A stretch of 64,000 bases of DNA from an uncultured Lachnospiraceae bacterium (GCA_946414885.1 CAMKQH010000018.1:1-64000); one strand, 5' to 3'; counted from the first letter of the stretch, positions 43,671-52,682 are shown. Translations and numbers: made by a program. Notes: a model not told the origin generated them from the sequence alone.

Positions 43671-45453
43671 CCTTAAGGGAAGCGGAATGGTATGTGCATA
43701 CTTTTATCGGTTCGCGACGAAGGAGAAACCCAAGTACCTTGCGCTGCTTACCATGAACGTCATATTGCTTTCGGTTTTGCCCTTCCTTGGCATCCTCATT
43801 CCGAAGGGCATGATCGAGGAACTCATGGGGGAACAAAGAATTCCCAGGCTGTGCCTGCTGGTGGGGCTTCTCGTGGGCGGAACCTTTTTGCTAAAGACTT
43901 TGATCAGCATCTTGCAGGAGATCCGGGAGACTTGGGAGGACGCGCTTTCGCGAAGGATCGACCTGGAAATGTCAAAGAAGGCCATGAGGATCAAGTTCGA
44001 ACACACGGAATCCGAGAGCGCCCTTTCGGCAAGACAAAAGGCAGAGACGGGTATGTCATGGTATTCCGGCGGCATCAAGGGAATGTCGGAATGCATTGTG
44101 AAGCTGGGGACCAGTTTTTGCGTCATCTTTGGCGTGATCTGGATCGTCGTTGCGATCTCGCCGGTTCTTTTGCTTCTTTCGGTGACGGCCGTTTTGGTCA
44201 ACGCGATCTGCACCTCAAAGATAAATCTTGCGGCCCAGGAGGTCTTTGAAAAAACGCCTGCCATCAACAAGTTTTATTCTTATATCTACACGAAGATCAA
44301 CGGCCGCGAATATGCGAAGGAATTGCGGCTGTATCACGCCAGTCCGCTGGTGGAAAAGAAGGCAGTGGAGAATGCGAAATCGCTAAATCAAATGGATAAT
44401 GAGTGCGCGCGAAAGCAGTTTTCCTGGGGAATCCTTGGGAGCACCATGTCGGCAGTGGGATACGGCATCTCCTATGGATGGCTGGGGATCCTGGCGCTGA
44501 AGGGAACCATCACCGTGGCGGAGTTTGTAACCTGCATTACTGCCATGGAGACGCTGACCAACGGGTGCCTCATCCCCTTCATCACCAATGCGCAGCAACT
44601 GATGATGAAATGTAATTTCATGAGTGCGTTTATTGCATACGAGGCCTTTGAAGAAGAGAAGGACCAAGGCGCGGAAAAGCTTGGCGTGGAAGGCTTTGAC
44701 GGGATCACCTTAGAGCACGTTTCCTTCCGGTATCCCGGGACGGAGCAGTGGGTTCTGCGGGACGTAAGCTTTGAGATCAAGAAGGGTGAGAGCATCTCCC
44801 TCGTGGGGCTGAACGGCAGCGGAAAATCCACGCTGGTGAAGCTGATCTGCCGGCTATATGACGTGACGGAAGGCGCGATCAAAATCGGCGGAAGGAACAT
44901 CAAGGAATATTCCTATGAGGAATATGTAAAGCTTCTGTCCGTAGTATTCCAGGATTTCAAGCTCTTTGGGTACAGCATTGAAGAGAACGTGAGGATGGGC
45001 GGAATCCAGGGAGAAGAGGCCCGGAAGCTTGAGGACGTCTATGAACTCAGCGGCGTGTCGGAGTGGATCTCAAGTCTTGAAAAGAAGGGCCAGACAATCA
45101 TAGGGAAGGAGTTTGACGTGGAAGGCGTGGAGCCCTCCGGCGGGCAGGCACAAAAGCTTGCCATCGCAAGAGCCATCTACCGCAACGCCCCCGTGGTGAT
45201 ACTCGACGAGCCCACGGCTGCCCTGGATCCCGTGGCAGAATATGAGATTTACGAACGCTTCCACGATCTGATCAAGAATAAGACGGCCATCTATATTTCC
45301 CACAGATTATCCTCCTGTAAGTTCTGCGACAAGATCGTTGTCATCGGCGATCATACCGTTCAGGAAGTCGGCAACCATGAAGAACTCATGACCAGGAACG
45401 GCATCTACGCAGACCTGTTCCAAACGCAGGCCAAGCTGTACGTTGCAGGGTAA
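43651..45453 (+). CDS. ABC exporter subunit B (permease-ATPase)
   Basis: 600 residues from the ATG at 43651, preceded by AGGAGGAGG inside the end of the upstream gene; the frames overlap by 20 bases, so translation is coupled. It has six membrane segments (about 15-320) and a C-terminal ATPase: Walker A GLNGSGKST, signature PSGGQAQKLAIARAI, Walker B VVILDEPTAALD, switch His in ISHRLSS. Pro replaces the first Leu of the LSGGQ signature, a mild change. It ends the operon before a strong terminator. Substrate unknown; no bacteriocin precursor gene is visible beside it. Confidence 0.92.
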   Translation: MKTLLASLKGSGMVCAYFYRFATKEKPKYLALLTMNVILLSVLPFLGILIPKGMIEELMGEQRIPRLCLLVGLLVGGTFLLKTLISILQEIRETWEDALSRRIDLEMSKKAMRIKFEHTESESALSARQKAETGMSWYSGGIKGMSECIVKLGTSFCVIFGVIWIVVAISPVLLLLSVTAVLVNAICTSKINLAAQEVFEKTPAINKFYSYIYTKINGREYAKELRLYHASPLVEKKAVENAKSLNQMDNECARKQFSWGILGSTMSAVGYGISYGWLGILALKGTITVAEFVTCITAMETLTNGCLIPFITNAQQLMMKCNFMSAFIAYEAFEEEKDQGAEKLGVEGFDGITLEHVSFRYPGTEQWVLRDVSFEIKKGESISLVGLNGSGKSTLVKLICRLYDVTEGAIKIGGRNIKEYSYEEYVKLLSVVFQDFKLFGYSIEENVRMGGIQGEEARKLEDVYELSGVSEWISSLEKKGQTIIGKEFDVEGVEPSGGQAQKLAIARAIYRNAPVVILDEPTAALDPVAEYEIYERFHDLIKNKTAIYISHRLSSCKFCDKIVVIGDHTVQEVGNHEELMTRNGIYADLFQTQAKLYVAG

Positions 45454-45514
45454 TTTCAACTTGCAATTACGACTGGTTTATGGTACTTTTTATTTATAAA
45501 AGCAATCATTCATA

Positions 45515-45547
45515 ACCGCGGAAATTTCCTTCCGCGGTATCTCTTTT
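45515..45547 (+). terminator. Terminator after the ABC exporter operon
   Basis: ACCGCGGAA (45515-45523) / TTCCGCGGT (45530-45538) followed by ATCTCTTTTTT. Confidence 0.8.
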
Positions 45548-45591
45548 TTAGGTCAAAATTGTAGTGCAAAAGGATGGGCGGAGAGGGCAAA

Positions 45592-45858
45592 ATGGTACGG
45601 AAACACATTGTATTTTATGGCTCGGTGCAGGGCGTCGGATTTCGCTGGCGCGCAAAGAATGCGGCGGACCGGTATCGCTGTACGGGCTGGTGCAGAAATG
45701 AATGGAATGGGTCCGTGACCATGGAGATCCAGGGGGAGGAAAGTGCGATCGATCAAGTGATCCTTGCCATCGAAGCAGGCAGATACGTGGAGATCACAAA
45801 TTTGGAAGTGAAAACCATTCCGGTGGAGGAAGAGGAGCGGAGATTCCGGACGGAGTGA
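45592..45858 (+). CDS. acyP: Acylphosphatase
   Basis: 88 residues from the ATG after GGAGAGGG. The acylphosphatase signature is complete: FYGSVQGVGFRW with the catalytic Arg, and GWCRNEWNGSVTMEIQG with the catalytic Asn. These small enzymes hydrolyse acyl phosphates such as carbamoyl phosphate. Length is typical (about 90). Followed by an intergenic stretch of about 125 bases, purine-rich and without features. Confidence 0.93.
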   Translation: MVRKHIVFYGSVQGVGFRWRAKNAADRYRCTGWCRNEWNGSVTMEIQGEESAIDQVILAIEAGRYVEITNLEVKTIPVEEEERRFRTE

Positions 45859-45984
45859 CACGGCGAAATGAAAAAGAAACGGTAAGCAGAAACAGGATAT
45901 CGGAAACAAAAGACAGAGTAGGAAACAGGAAAAGAGAAGGCAATCGGGGACAGTGAAAGAGAAGGAAACAAGGGGGACAAAAGG

Positions 45985-46623
45985 ATGACGGAAAACATTA
46001 AGGTTTACGGGCAGAACAGTAGCAGGATCATGGATGGGGACAAGGTGATCTACGTGGATCCGTTTCAGGTGAAGGAGGAACTTCACGACGCGGATTATGT
46101 TCTGATCACCCATGATCATTACGATCATTTCTCAATCGAGGACATTGAGAAGGTCATCGGTTACAGGTGCACGCTGGTGGTGCCGGAACGCATGAAGGAA
46201 AAGGCGCGTGATGCCGAAAAAATGGCAATGAAAATGGTCACGGTGACGCCTGGCGAGAGCATTGACCTGGACGGACTAAAGGTGGAAACGGTTCCGGCTT
46301 ACAATATCCTAAAGCCCTTCCATCCAAAGAGCGCGGGATGGGTTGGATATATTATCACGGCAAACGGGAAAAGGGTTTACGTGGCAGGCGATACGGATGC
46401 AACGAAGGAAGCAAAGGCCGTGAAGTGCGACATGGCCCTTGTACCGATCGGAGGAACCTACACGATGGATGCGAAGAAGGCGGCTGAGCTCATCAACGAA
46501 ATCCATCCGGAGGTTGCAATCCCCGTGCATTACGGCAAACTTGTGGGAGACGTGAAGGATGGCGAGACCTTCAAGGCATGCGTGGATTCAGGGATCCAGG
46601 TGGAGTTTAAGATCCAGTTTTAG
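45985..46623 (+). CDS. MBL-fold metal-dependent hydrolase (UlaG-like)
   Basis: 212 residues with the metallo-beta-lactamase fold: the metal motif THDHYDHF (about residue 38), then GDTDAT (about 133) and a late PVHYG (about 178). It belongs to the short beta-lactamase superfamily group with UlaG-like proteins, which open lactones or cleave phosphodiesters. Substrate unknown. No signal peptide. Five bases separate its stop from the next ORF, so it probably heads a short operon. Confidence 0.85.
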   Translation: MTENIKVYGQNSSRIMDGDKVIYVDPFQVKEELHDADYVLITHDHYDHFSIEDIEKVIGYRCTLVVPERMKEKARDAEKMAMKMVTVTPGESIDLDGLKVETVPAYNILKPFHPKSAGWVGYIITANGKRVYVAGDTDATKEAKAVKCDMALVPIGGTYTMDAKKAAELINEIHPEVAIPVHYGKLVGDVKDGETFKACVDSGIQVEFKIQF

Positions 46624-46643
46624 AATGTATGGGGGAATGCGGC

Positions 46644-47756
46644 ATGAGAGTGTTTGACACTTATTATTTTAATATTATCGACAAGGTCCGTTTCAAGGAT
46701 ACGAAACCATACATCGACAAAATGCTAAAGGATCTTGGTCTTTCCTACACGGACGTGGATTTTATGCTTTACGAAGTGGTGCAGGATAAAATACCGGAAA
46801 TCTGCAAAAAGATGCCAAATCTGAAGAAGTATTATTTTTATGACAAAACAGATAACAATTATGGAATTTCCAGCGTCACGAAGGATTGGCAGGCCGGAAA
46901 CGTTCATGCAAACAAAGAGGATTGGGGTGACGTGGAGACGGTATTTTCCAAGATCCCGCGCCCATATAACTTACCCTTCGGGTATTATAGTTTGAGCGGG
47001 ATCAATTGGTTTCAGGATTCTGATCCCAGCCCGGCGGTGATCCAATGGGACATGTGGAAGAATGAGATTCCGAATACACATTTTGCGCCATTTATTTCTA
47101 ACCGGATACTGCAGCTGAGATGTTATGATGATGGCATCAAGCATAATAATGTGGCAGTCAGCATTGAAATTACGGACGGAGATGCGATCAGGGACAGTAA
47201 GCCCGTGATCGAGAAATTGAAGCCTTATTTTGGAGAGCCGCAAAACATGGTCCGCTCGTGCACGTTCTCGAAGGAAGAGAGCGAAAGGAACCGGAAGCAG
47301 GAAAAGGAAGCATGCAAAGCATTGGCCCAAAAGGCGCTTTCGTATCTGCCGCAGCCTGGGAACATGGGAGCAATTCAATTCGATAAGGATTTGGGGCGCG
47401 TTGCCGACAAAAAAGAAACGGACGCGGCGTTTAAGGGTACGGGATTTGAACGGGTCAAGGGTCAGCCAAACTGGCTGCATTTATATTGTGCCATGGATCA
47501 GACCAGGGGCTACAAATATGAGGCCTTCGTCCAAAAGATATCGATCGGAAACATCTTCCGCTGCTGGATTGATATCACGGGTTCGAATTTCCGCATAAAA
47601 TTTGAACAGCCGGATTATGCCGTGGATCAGGAAGGAAAATCCCAGGAAATACTGAATCAATTCGCCAAGTTCTGCGTTTACGCAAAAGAGGAATTTGGCG
47701 CGGAAATAGAAAAGAGCTTTGGCAAAACGCCGGAGTGGTTCTTTGGGCAGAAATAA
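46644..47756 (+). CDS. Hypothetical protein, 370 residues
   Basis: I do not recognise a family. The ATG at 46644 has GGGGG 8 bases upstream and is preferred over an in-frame ATG at 46629 that overlaps it. The protein is soluble, rich in aromatic and charged residues, with two apparent halves: about 1-190 (FNIIDKVRFKDTKPYIDKM, SLSGINWFQ) and about 200-370, joined by a charged helix (KEESERNRKQEKEACKALAQ). Bacteroides/Firmicutes proteins of this look are often uncharacterised. It follows the MBL hydrolase closely and precedes the DUF4037 gene by 39 bases. Confidence 0.7.
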   Translation: MRVFDTYYFNIIDKVRFKDTKPYIDKMLKDLGLSYTDVDFMLYEVVQDKIPEICKKMPNLKKYYFYDKTDNNYGISSVTKDWQAGNVHANKEDWGDVETVFSKIPRPYNLPFGYYSLSGINWFQDSDPSPAVIQWDMWKNEIPNTHFAPFISNRILQLRCYDDGIKHNNVAVSIEITDGDAIRDSKPVIEKLKPYFGEPQNMVRSCTFSKEESERNRKQEKEACKALAQKALSYLPQPGNMGAIQFDKDLGRVADKKETDAAFKGTGFERVKGQPNWLHLYCAMDQTRGYKYEAFVQKISIGNIFRCWIDITGSNFRIKFEQPDYAVDQEGKSQEILNQFAKFCVYAKEEFGAEIEKSFGKTPEWFFGQK

Positions 47757-47795
47757 GATGATGCCAAGTGAGATGGCATGGGGAGCGACTGACGC

Positions 47796-48791
47796 ATGAA
47801 TTCGATTGAGGCTAGCAGGCGGTTTTACGAAGAACAAGTGAAAAATCTGATCAACGAGCAATTTGGACAGTACGAGGATCGCATCGCCGTTGGCATTGCA
47901 GGCGAAGGGTCGGATTGCTTTGGATATGACGATTTCATGTCAAGGGATCATGATTTCGGGACAGGCGTCTGCCTTTGGATCACGGAGGAAGACTTGAACC
48001 TCTTTGGCCGCAGACTCTCCATCGCGTACAACGAACTTATTGACGGCATGCCTGGAAATAACCTCTCGGAGCGCCTTCGCGAAAGACGCGGCGTCATGAC
48101 CATCAATGATTTTTATTCCAACGTGCTGGGTACGAGGATTGACGCGGAGGGATTTGTACTAGCCGGGAGAGAACCAGAGGGTGAGCGAAAGGCAGAAGCA
48201 TTTTTTGGTGACAGGGAATGGCAACTGCTGGATCATTCCTGCCTGGCAACGGCAGTTAATGGAGAGGTGTTCCGGGACGACCTCGGCATCTTTAGCACCT
48301 TTCGTAACAAGCTTTTGGATTATTATCCGGATCACGTTTGGAGGATCCGGATCGCTAACGCGCTGCACCAGTATGCGTCGTCCATGCAAGTCAACTATGC
48401 GCGTTCCATGAAAAGAAGAGATTTTGTGGCGGCGCGCCTTTGCCAGGCGAAGGGAATTGAGGCGGCGATGGAACTGTTCTTCCTCATGAAGAGGGAATAT
48501 CCGCCGTATTATAAATGGACCTACCAAAGAATGGCCCAGCTGGATCAAAATGGCAGGTTTTCGAAAATTGTGGAGTACTTTGCCAGGATCAGATGCGATA
48601 AGGATGTTTGGGAGCTCAGCTGGAAAGGCATACCCTACCAGTCGGTCCAACCTGTTTTGGGAGACCCGATGGTGGCTGCCGCGGAAGAGATTGCTTCTAT
48701 GATTTGCGAGATGCTGAGGGAGAATAGCCTGACAGAGGGGACGGATCCCTATCTGGAAAGGTACGTGGAGGAAGTGTTGGCTGGACGATAA
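47796..48791 (+). CDS. DUF4037-type nucleotidyltransferase-like protein
   Basis: 331 residues. The N-terminal part (about 1-110) resembles DUF4037 proteins, which carry a nucleotidyltransferase-like pattern: GIAGEGSDCFGYDD then SRDHDFG (about residues 31-52), equivalent to the G-S ... D-x-D metal site. The rest is helical (about 120-325). The activity is unproven; the family sits within minimal nucleotidyltransferases. It lies first in a row with a small protein, a zinc-ribbon Ser/Thr kinase and an HTH protein, which suggests a shared signalling role. Confidence 0.78.
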   Translation: MNSIEASRRFYEEQVKNLINEQFGQYEDRIAVGIAGEGSDCFGYDDFMSRDHDFGTGVCLWITEEDLNLFGRRLSIAYNELIDGMPGNNLSERLRERRGVMTINDFYSNVLGTRIDAEGFVLAGREPEGERKAEAFFGDREWQLLDHSCLATAVNGEVFRDDLGIFSTFRNKLLDYYPDHVWRIRIANALHQYASSMQVNYARSMKRRDFVAARLCQAKGIEAAMELFFLMKREYPPYYKWTYQRMAQLDQNGRFSKIVEYFARIRCDKDVWELSWKGIPYQSVQPVLGDPMVAAAEEIASMICEMLRENSLTEGTDPYLERYVEEVLAGR

Positions 48792-48832
48792 CTCTGAAAC
48801 AGTGATGGTTTGGAAGGGAGGAGCGACGGAGA

Positions 48833-49108
48833 ATGAGCATGGGTAGGCAACTGCATAAACTGCATTTAGACGGTTTTGGATTAGAGTCATTACGCAAGGA
48901 GTACGGCGCCGGGGAAACCGTGACCATTCGTTTCCGCCTGTTCGCCACGGATACGGACTATCGCTTTTTCGTAGACGAGAAGGACGTCAGTTTCCAGCAG
49001 AACTTCGATTCCAAGGGCTTTGTCTTTACGTTTATCATGCCTGACCATGACGTTACGTTTCACATGACTTCAAGGAACAGCATGATGGCGATGAGAGAGA
49101 GGGAATGA
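48833..49108 (+). CDS. Small beta-rich protein of the kinase cluster
   Basis: 91 residues. Predicted beta-sandwich: ETVTIRFRLFATDTDYRFFVD, then FVFTFIMPDHDVTFHMTSRNSM. The pattern looks like a small domain seen beside DUF4037 or kinase genes, but I know no name. No signal peptide. It overlaps the kinase start (ATGATG), so it is translationally coupled to it. Ribosome site GGGAGGAG. Confidence 0.7.
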   Translation: MSMGRQLHKLHLDGFGLESLRKEYGAGETVTIRFRLFATDTDYRFFVDEKDVSFQQNFDSKGFVFTFIMPDHDVTFHMTSRNSMMAMRERE

Positions 49109-50166
49109 TGGGCGAAAAGGATTCGATGAACTTCATGGACGAATATGAATATTGCCCGCGATGTGATGCGAACCTTACGCTGCAAAAGGGATACCGGAGG
49201 GACTTGCCTTTTTGGAAGTGCCGGGGCTGCGGCGAAATGCTCATCAATCCAAATAACGAAACGGAATCAAACGTTGTCTGGATTTGTGATAAGTGTGGAG
49301 GCGTACTTAATCTGCAAGAAGGATTCCATGAGGATTGCGGCGAGTGGATCTGTACGGAATGCGGGACGGTCAATCCGATTTCGGATTCAGAGATTTTTCG
49401 AAGCGAGGATGAATATGAAGCATTCCTAAAGGACCCGTATCAGGGATTGACGGATGAAGACCTGATGGAATTATTGCGATATCAGGAACTCGAGAACATT
49501 GACGGCAGGGAAGACGTGATCCTCACAAGGCATTGTGATACGGGAAAGCTCTGCGTGAAAAAGCTCCTTACCATGTATAATAAAAGCGTGTACGAGTATT
49601 TGACGCGTCATCCGATCGAACATATGCCTAGAATTCTTGGCGTGTATGAAGGGACCAATGGTCTTGTGGTATTGGAGGAATACGTTGCGGGTCATACGCT
49701 GGAAAAACTCCTGGAAGGTCGCACGTTTATGGAGAAAGAAACCATTCGCATCATCAAGGAATTGTGTACGATCCTTGAGGAATTGCATTCCCTCCCGAAG
49801 GCCATGATCCATCGGGACGTGAAACCGTCAAACGTGATGCTGGACGAAGCCGGAGGGGTTTGGCTCTTGGACGTCAACGTGGCGAAATGGCATGATCCCG
49901 CGCAAAAGGATGACACAAGATACCTGGGAACGCAGTATTATGCGGCGCCGGAGCAGGTGGGCTATGGCTTTGAGGCCTCTTCGCCAAAGTCTGACGTTTA
50001 CGCCGTGGGAATCCTCATGAACGTTATGCTCACGGGTAAATTCCCCAAGGAAGAAAAAGCGCCCGGGAAACTATGGCCCCTGATCGAAAGATGCATCAGT
50101 CTGGAAGCGGAGCGAAGATTCTCTGCAAGGGAACTGAGGGAAGCATTGGAGAAAATCGAGGAATAA
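49105..50166 (+). CDS. Ser/Thr protein kinase with N-terminal zinc ribbons
   Basis: 353 residues (ATG at 49105 or 49108). Residues about 14-92 hold two zinc-ribbon units (CPRC ... CRGCGE; CDKCGG ... CTECGT). The kinase domain follows (about 120-350): the catalytic loop HRDVKPSNVML is intact, the ATP-anchoring Lys is probably in LCVKKLL, DFG is changed to DVN (LLDVNVAKW), keeping the metal-binding Asp, and APEQ closes the activation segment. No membrane segment, unlike PrkC. Overlaps the small protein upstream and lies two bases from the HTH gene downstream. A cytosolic kinase reading zinc/redox or nucleic-acid state is a possible role. Confidence 0.88.
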   Translation: MMGEKDSMNFMDEYEYCPRCDANLTLQKGYRRDLPFWKCRGCGEMLINPNNETESNVVWICDKCGGVLNLQEGFHEDCGEWICTECGTVNPISDSEIFRSEDEYEAFLKDPYQGLTDEDLMELLRYQELENIDGREDVILTRHCDTGKLCVKKLLTMYNKSVYEYLTRHPIEHMPRILGVYEGTNGLVVLEEYVAGHTLEKLLEGRTFMEKETIRIIKELCTILEELHSLPKAMIHRDVKPSNVMLDEAGGVWLLDVNVAKWHDPAQKDDTRYLGTQYYAAPEQVGYGFEASSPKSDVYAVGILMNVMLTGKFPKEEKAPGKLWPLIERCISLEAERRFSARELREALEKIEE

Positions 50167-50168
50167 AC

Positions 50169-50627
50169 ATGCAAAAGATACCGACGGATGAGTTGAATGC
50201 CCTTCTCGAAAAGGTGGATCCCGATCAACTGGATGCCTACCTGAAATCCAGCAAAAAATACATGATGAATGATCCCAGGGAGTTCTCCTTTTACGTAAAG
50301 GACCTGCTCAATGAGAAACGAGTGAAGCTGAAGGACCTCTATCTGCTTGCCGGCGTCTCGGAATCCTACGGGAGCAAGATTCTCAGCATGGAGAAACACA
50401 CAAAGGACCGGAATTTGATCCTTCGCATTTGCCTGGCGGGGAAATTTTCCCTGGAGGAAACCAACCGGGCCCTTAAACTTTATGGCATGAGCGAACTCTA
50501 TGCAAAGGATCCGAGGGATGCCTGCCTGATCGTGGCAATCCATCATCGGATTTATGATCTGTTGCAGATTGATGACATCCTTGAAAAAAGAGGGTTTCAG
50601 AAGATCTCGGCAGAGGAAAACGAGTGA
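50169..50627 (+). CDS. HTH (XRE-like) protein of the kinase cluster
   Basis: 152 residues from the ATG two bases after the kinase stop; the longer open frame inside the kinase gene is not used. Residues about 38-95 look like an XRE-type HTH (VKLKDLYLLAGVSESYGSKIL), with LRICLAGKFSLEETNRALKL as a following helical element and a C-terminal helical part. It may be the regulator or a phosphorylation target of the kinase. Tight packing of the DUF4037, small protein, kinase and HTH genes supports one operon. Confidence 0.75.
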   Translation: MQKIPTDELNALLEKVDPDQLDAYLKSSKKYMMNDPREFSFYVKDLLNEKRVKLKDLYLLAGVSESYGSKILSMEKHTKDRNLILRICLAGKFSLEETNRALKLYGMSELYAKDPRDACLIVAIHHRIYDLLQIDDILEKRGFQKISAEENE

Positions 50628-50646
50628 TTAATAGATTGTTGAAACT

Positions 50647-50700
50647 ATAGCACAATATTGTCTTGCACACAAGACAATATTGTGCTATTATTGTCTTGTA
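50647..50700. promoter_or_regulatory. 19-bp-arm palindrome plus a third half-site upstream of the ATPase gene
   Basis: ATAGCACAATATTGTCTTG (50647-50665), 4-base loop, and its exact complement at 50670-50688. A third copy of the core, TATTGTCTTGTA, follows at 50689-50700. AAGACAA recurs near 50742. Repeated half-sites suggest a protein operator; the perfect arms could also fold in RNA. There is no T-run. Confidence 0.7.
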
Positions 50701-50783
50701 TAAAAAACAAAAATGACATAAATAATATACTATATAAAAGACAACAAAACGGAAATTGTATTGTAAACGGAATGGGAGGATCA

Positions 50784-52052
50784 ATGAACAGAGATTATAT
50801 AAAACAGGTGATATTAGATCAAAAGGAAATTTATCTGAACAATTCGATCGTCATGCGTGATTTTGGACTGGAAGATCACGTCAATTACTGCTTTGTGGGA
50901 ATAAGAAGAACAGGTAAATCTTATATGATGTTCCAACAGATAAAAAATCTGATTGGGAAAGGCATTCCAATTAACGAGATCTTATACGTAAGCTTTGAAG
51001 ATGAACGTCTTCTTGAAGTGACGGCTGAGGAGCTTAACGTCATTTTGGAAATTGGGATTGAGATGGCTGGTGATAACAAGAAGCCCTATGTCTTTCTGGA
51101 TGAAATTCAGAACGTGCCTGGATGGGAGAAATTTGTCCGCCGTCTCGCTGACATGAAGTATAGGATAAACATTACAGGAAGTAATAGCAAGATGTTGAGT
51201 CGTGAAATTGCATCCACGCTAGGCGGACGATTTATGATCATACAGGTATTTCCGTATGCTTTTTCAGAATATCTGCATGCAATAGGTAAAGAAAAAGATT
51301 ATCTTAGGATTCTTTCGACGTCTGATAGGGCAGAGATTAATAGAACCTATGAAAAATACGTAAAGTATGGGGCGTTTCCGGAATTAGTAGACATTCGAAA
51401 CAAAAGAGAATATCTCAAAGGTATATATCAGACTATCTATATTGGAGACATTCTTACAAGAAACAATATTACCAATGATTTTGCCGTCAGATTAATTCTT
51501 AAAAAGATGGCTGAGACGGTAATGAAGCCTATTTCGTTTAACAGACTGGCGAATATTTTGAATAGTGCCGGAGCAGGAATTGGAAAGCAAACCGTCATCA
51601 ATTACGTTGGATACATGTTGGATGCATATCTTTTGTTTTCCATTCAAAATTATGCTTCAAAGCTTGTTGATAAAGAAACAGCTCCAAAGTATTATTTTAT
51701 GGACACGGGTCTGCTGGGGCTTCTGGTGATCGATTCCGAAACGGCGCAACTTGAAAATTTGATCGCAATAGAATTGATTCGACGATACGGAATCGAAAAC
51801 GTTTTTTTCTTTGAAAAGAATGTAGAGATTGATTTCTTTGTACCTGAAGCAAAAATGGCGATACAGGTAAGCTTTAGTATTATGGATGATATTGCCACGA
51901 AAGAAAGGGAACTGAATGCTTTTGAAAAACTTCGAAATTATATGCCAGATACGGAATGCCTGCTTATCACTAACAGTGAAGAAACAGATATAGATTACAA
52001 TGGAATTCACGTGAAGGTTGTTCCAGCGTGGAAATGGCTGCTGGAAAAATAA
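50784..52052 (+). CDS. AAA-type ATPase with DUF4143 (archaeal-type ATP-binding protein)
   Basis: 422 residues from the ATG after GGGAGG; the longer frame runs back through the palindrome and is rejected. Residues about 38-47 hold Walker A GIRRTGKSYMM, and Walker B is PYVFLDEIQNV (about 100-110), then the sensor ITGSNSKML. The C-terminal DUF4143 part (about 210-420) has the winged-helix NSAGAGIGKQTVINYVGYML and a nuclease-like end (IDFFVPEAKMAIQVSF, with E-x-D-F and Q residues of a PD-(D/E)XK-like site). Function of this widespread family is unknown; it is often mobile and defence-associated. The gene is richer in A+T than its neighbours. Confidence 0.9.
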   Translation: MNRDYIKQVILDQKEIYLNNSIVMRDFGLEDHVNYCFVGIRRTGKSYMMFQQIKNLIGKGIPINEILYVSFEDERLLEVTAEELNVILEIGIEMAGDNKKPYVFLDEIQNVPGWEKFVRRLADMKYRINITGSNSKMLSREIASTLGGRFMIIQVFPYAFSEYLHAIGKEKDYLRILSTSDRAEINRTYEKYVKYGAFPELVDIRNKREYLKGIYQTIYIGDILTRNNITNDFAVRLILKKMAETVMKPISFNRLANILNSAGAGIGKQTVINYVGYMLDAYLLFSIQNYASKLVDKETAPKYYFMDTGLLGLLVIDSETAQLENLIAIELIRRYGIENVFFFEKNVEIDFFVPEAKMAIQVSFSIMDDIATKERELNAFEKLRNYMPDTECLLITNSEETDIDYNGIHVKVVPAWKWLLEK

Positions 52053-52069
52053 ATATTTTATCATTAATT

Positions 52070-52100
52070 CCCCACCATTTTGGTGGGGATCCTTTGTTTT
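52070..52100 (+). terminator. Terminator after the DUF4143 ATPase
   Basis: CCCCACC (52070-52076), loop ATTTT, GGTGGGG (52082-52088), then ATCCTTTGTTTT. Confidence 0.75.
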
Positions 52101-52208
52101 AAAAACTGTTATTCTATGGGTAAATCAAGGACGGTTACGCAGAGTAATCAATTAGTAATTTGATATTTGCGGTGCTAAGACTTATCATATTGTTAGGGGG
52201 ATGACGTG

Positions 52209-52535
52209 ATGGGGGACAGAACAACGCTGGGTAAATACATTTCAACCAGGAGAAAGAGTTTAGGCTTTACCCAAGAGGAGCTAGCAGAAGAGATCGGCGT
52301 TTCAAAGTCAGCAATCGCCAAATGGGAAACGGACGGCGGCCTCCCAGACCGCGACAACCTAAAGAGACTCTCGAAAACCTTAGGGATTTCCGTCGATGAG
52401 CTCCATCGCATCATCGAACTGGCAAATGCAAAGCCGATCGATTTCGAGATCAACATCACGCCGGAGATCATCGCCGCCCTGGAGGCCTACGGATACAAGG
52501 TCATCCGCCCCGGCGAGTCAGACCATACCCCATAA
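52209..52535 (+). CDS. XRE-family transcriptional regulator
   Basis: 108 residues from the ATG 8 bases after AGGGGG. The N-terminal 65 residues form a standard XRE HTH (LGFTQEELAEEIGVSKSAIAKWETDGGLPDRDNLKRL). The tail (about 70-108) is acidic with FEINITPEIIAALEAYGYKV. It ends only about 25 bases before the first cyclic-di-GMP riboswitch, so it may be read into that unit or regulate it. GC is higher than in the locus downstream. Confidence 0.9.
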   Translation: MGDRTTLGKYISTRRKSLGFTQEELAEEIGVSKSAIAKWETDGGLPDRDNLKRLSKTLGISVDELHRIIELANAKPIDFEINITPEIIAALEAYGYKVIRPGESDHTP

Positions 52536-52562
52536 CTTACTTCAACAAAATGATAAGTTCAT

Positions 52563-52682
52563 ACTTTGGCAAAACAGTCGAAAGGCTGCGACGCAAAACT
52601 AAGAGGGCCTGTGAAATGGTAGCCAGTTGCAAAAGATTTGGAAGCATCGGAAATGCCTGAACAGGGATTTCGGGTGCTTTTT
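52563..52682 (+). promoter_or_regulatory. Cyclic di-GMP-I riboswitch with terminator (copy 1)
   Basis: Conserved GEMM-I parts in order: GGCAAAA (52568), hairpin CAGTC-GAAA-GGCTG with the GNRA tetraloop (52575-52588), GACGCAAAAC (52590-52599), AAGAGGGCCT, and ATGGTAGCCAGTTGC (52616-52630), the tetraloop-receptor side. A terminator follows: AGCATCGGAAAT (from 52643) with ATTTCGGGTGCT, then five T (to 52682). The coding start is 39 bases further. Cyclic di-GMP binding should set read-through into the zinc-ribbon genes. No clear promoter was found between the XRE gene and the aptamer. Confidence 0.88.

Noticed and set aside
50073..50168. Longer start of the HTH protein inside the kinase gene
   Set aside because: The 32 extra residues are the kinase C-terminus read out of frame; the ATG at 50169 sits two bases after the kinase stop, as in coupled operons.
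50658..50783. N-terminal extension of the DUF4143 ATPase by 42 codons
   Set aside because: The extension runs through the palindrome and has no ribosome site, while GGGAGG stands before the ATG at 50784 where the family N-terminus begins.
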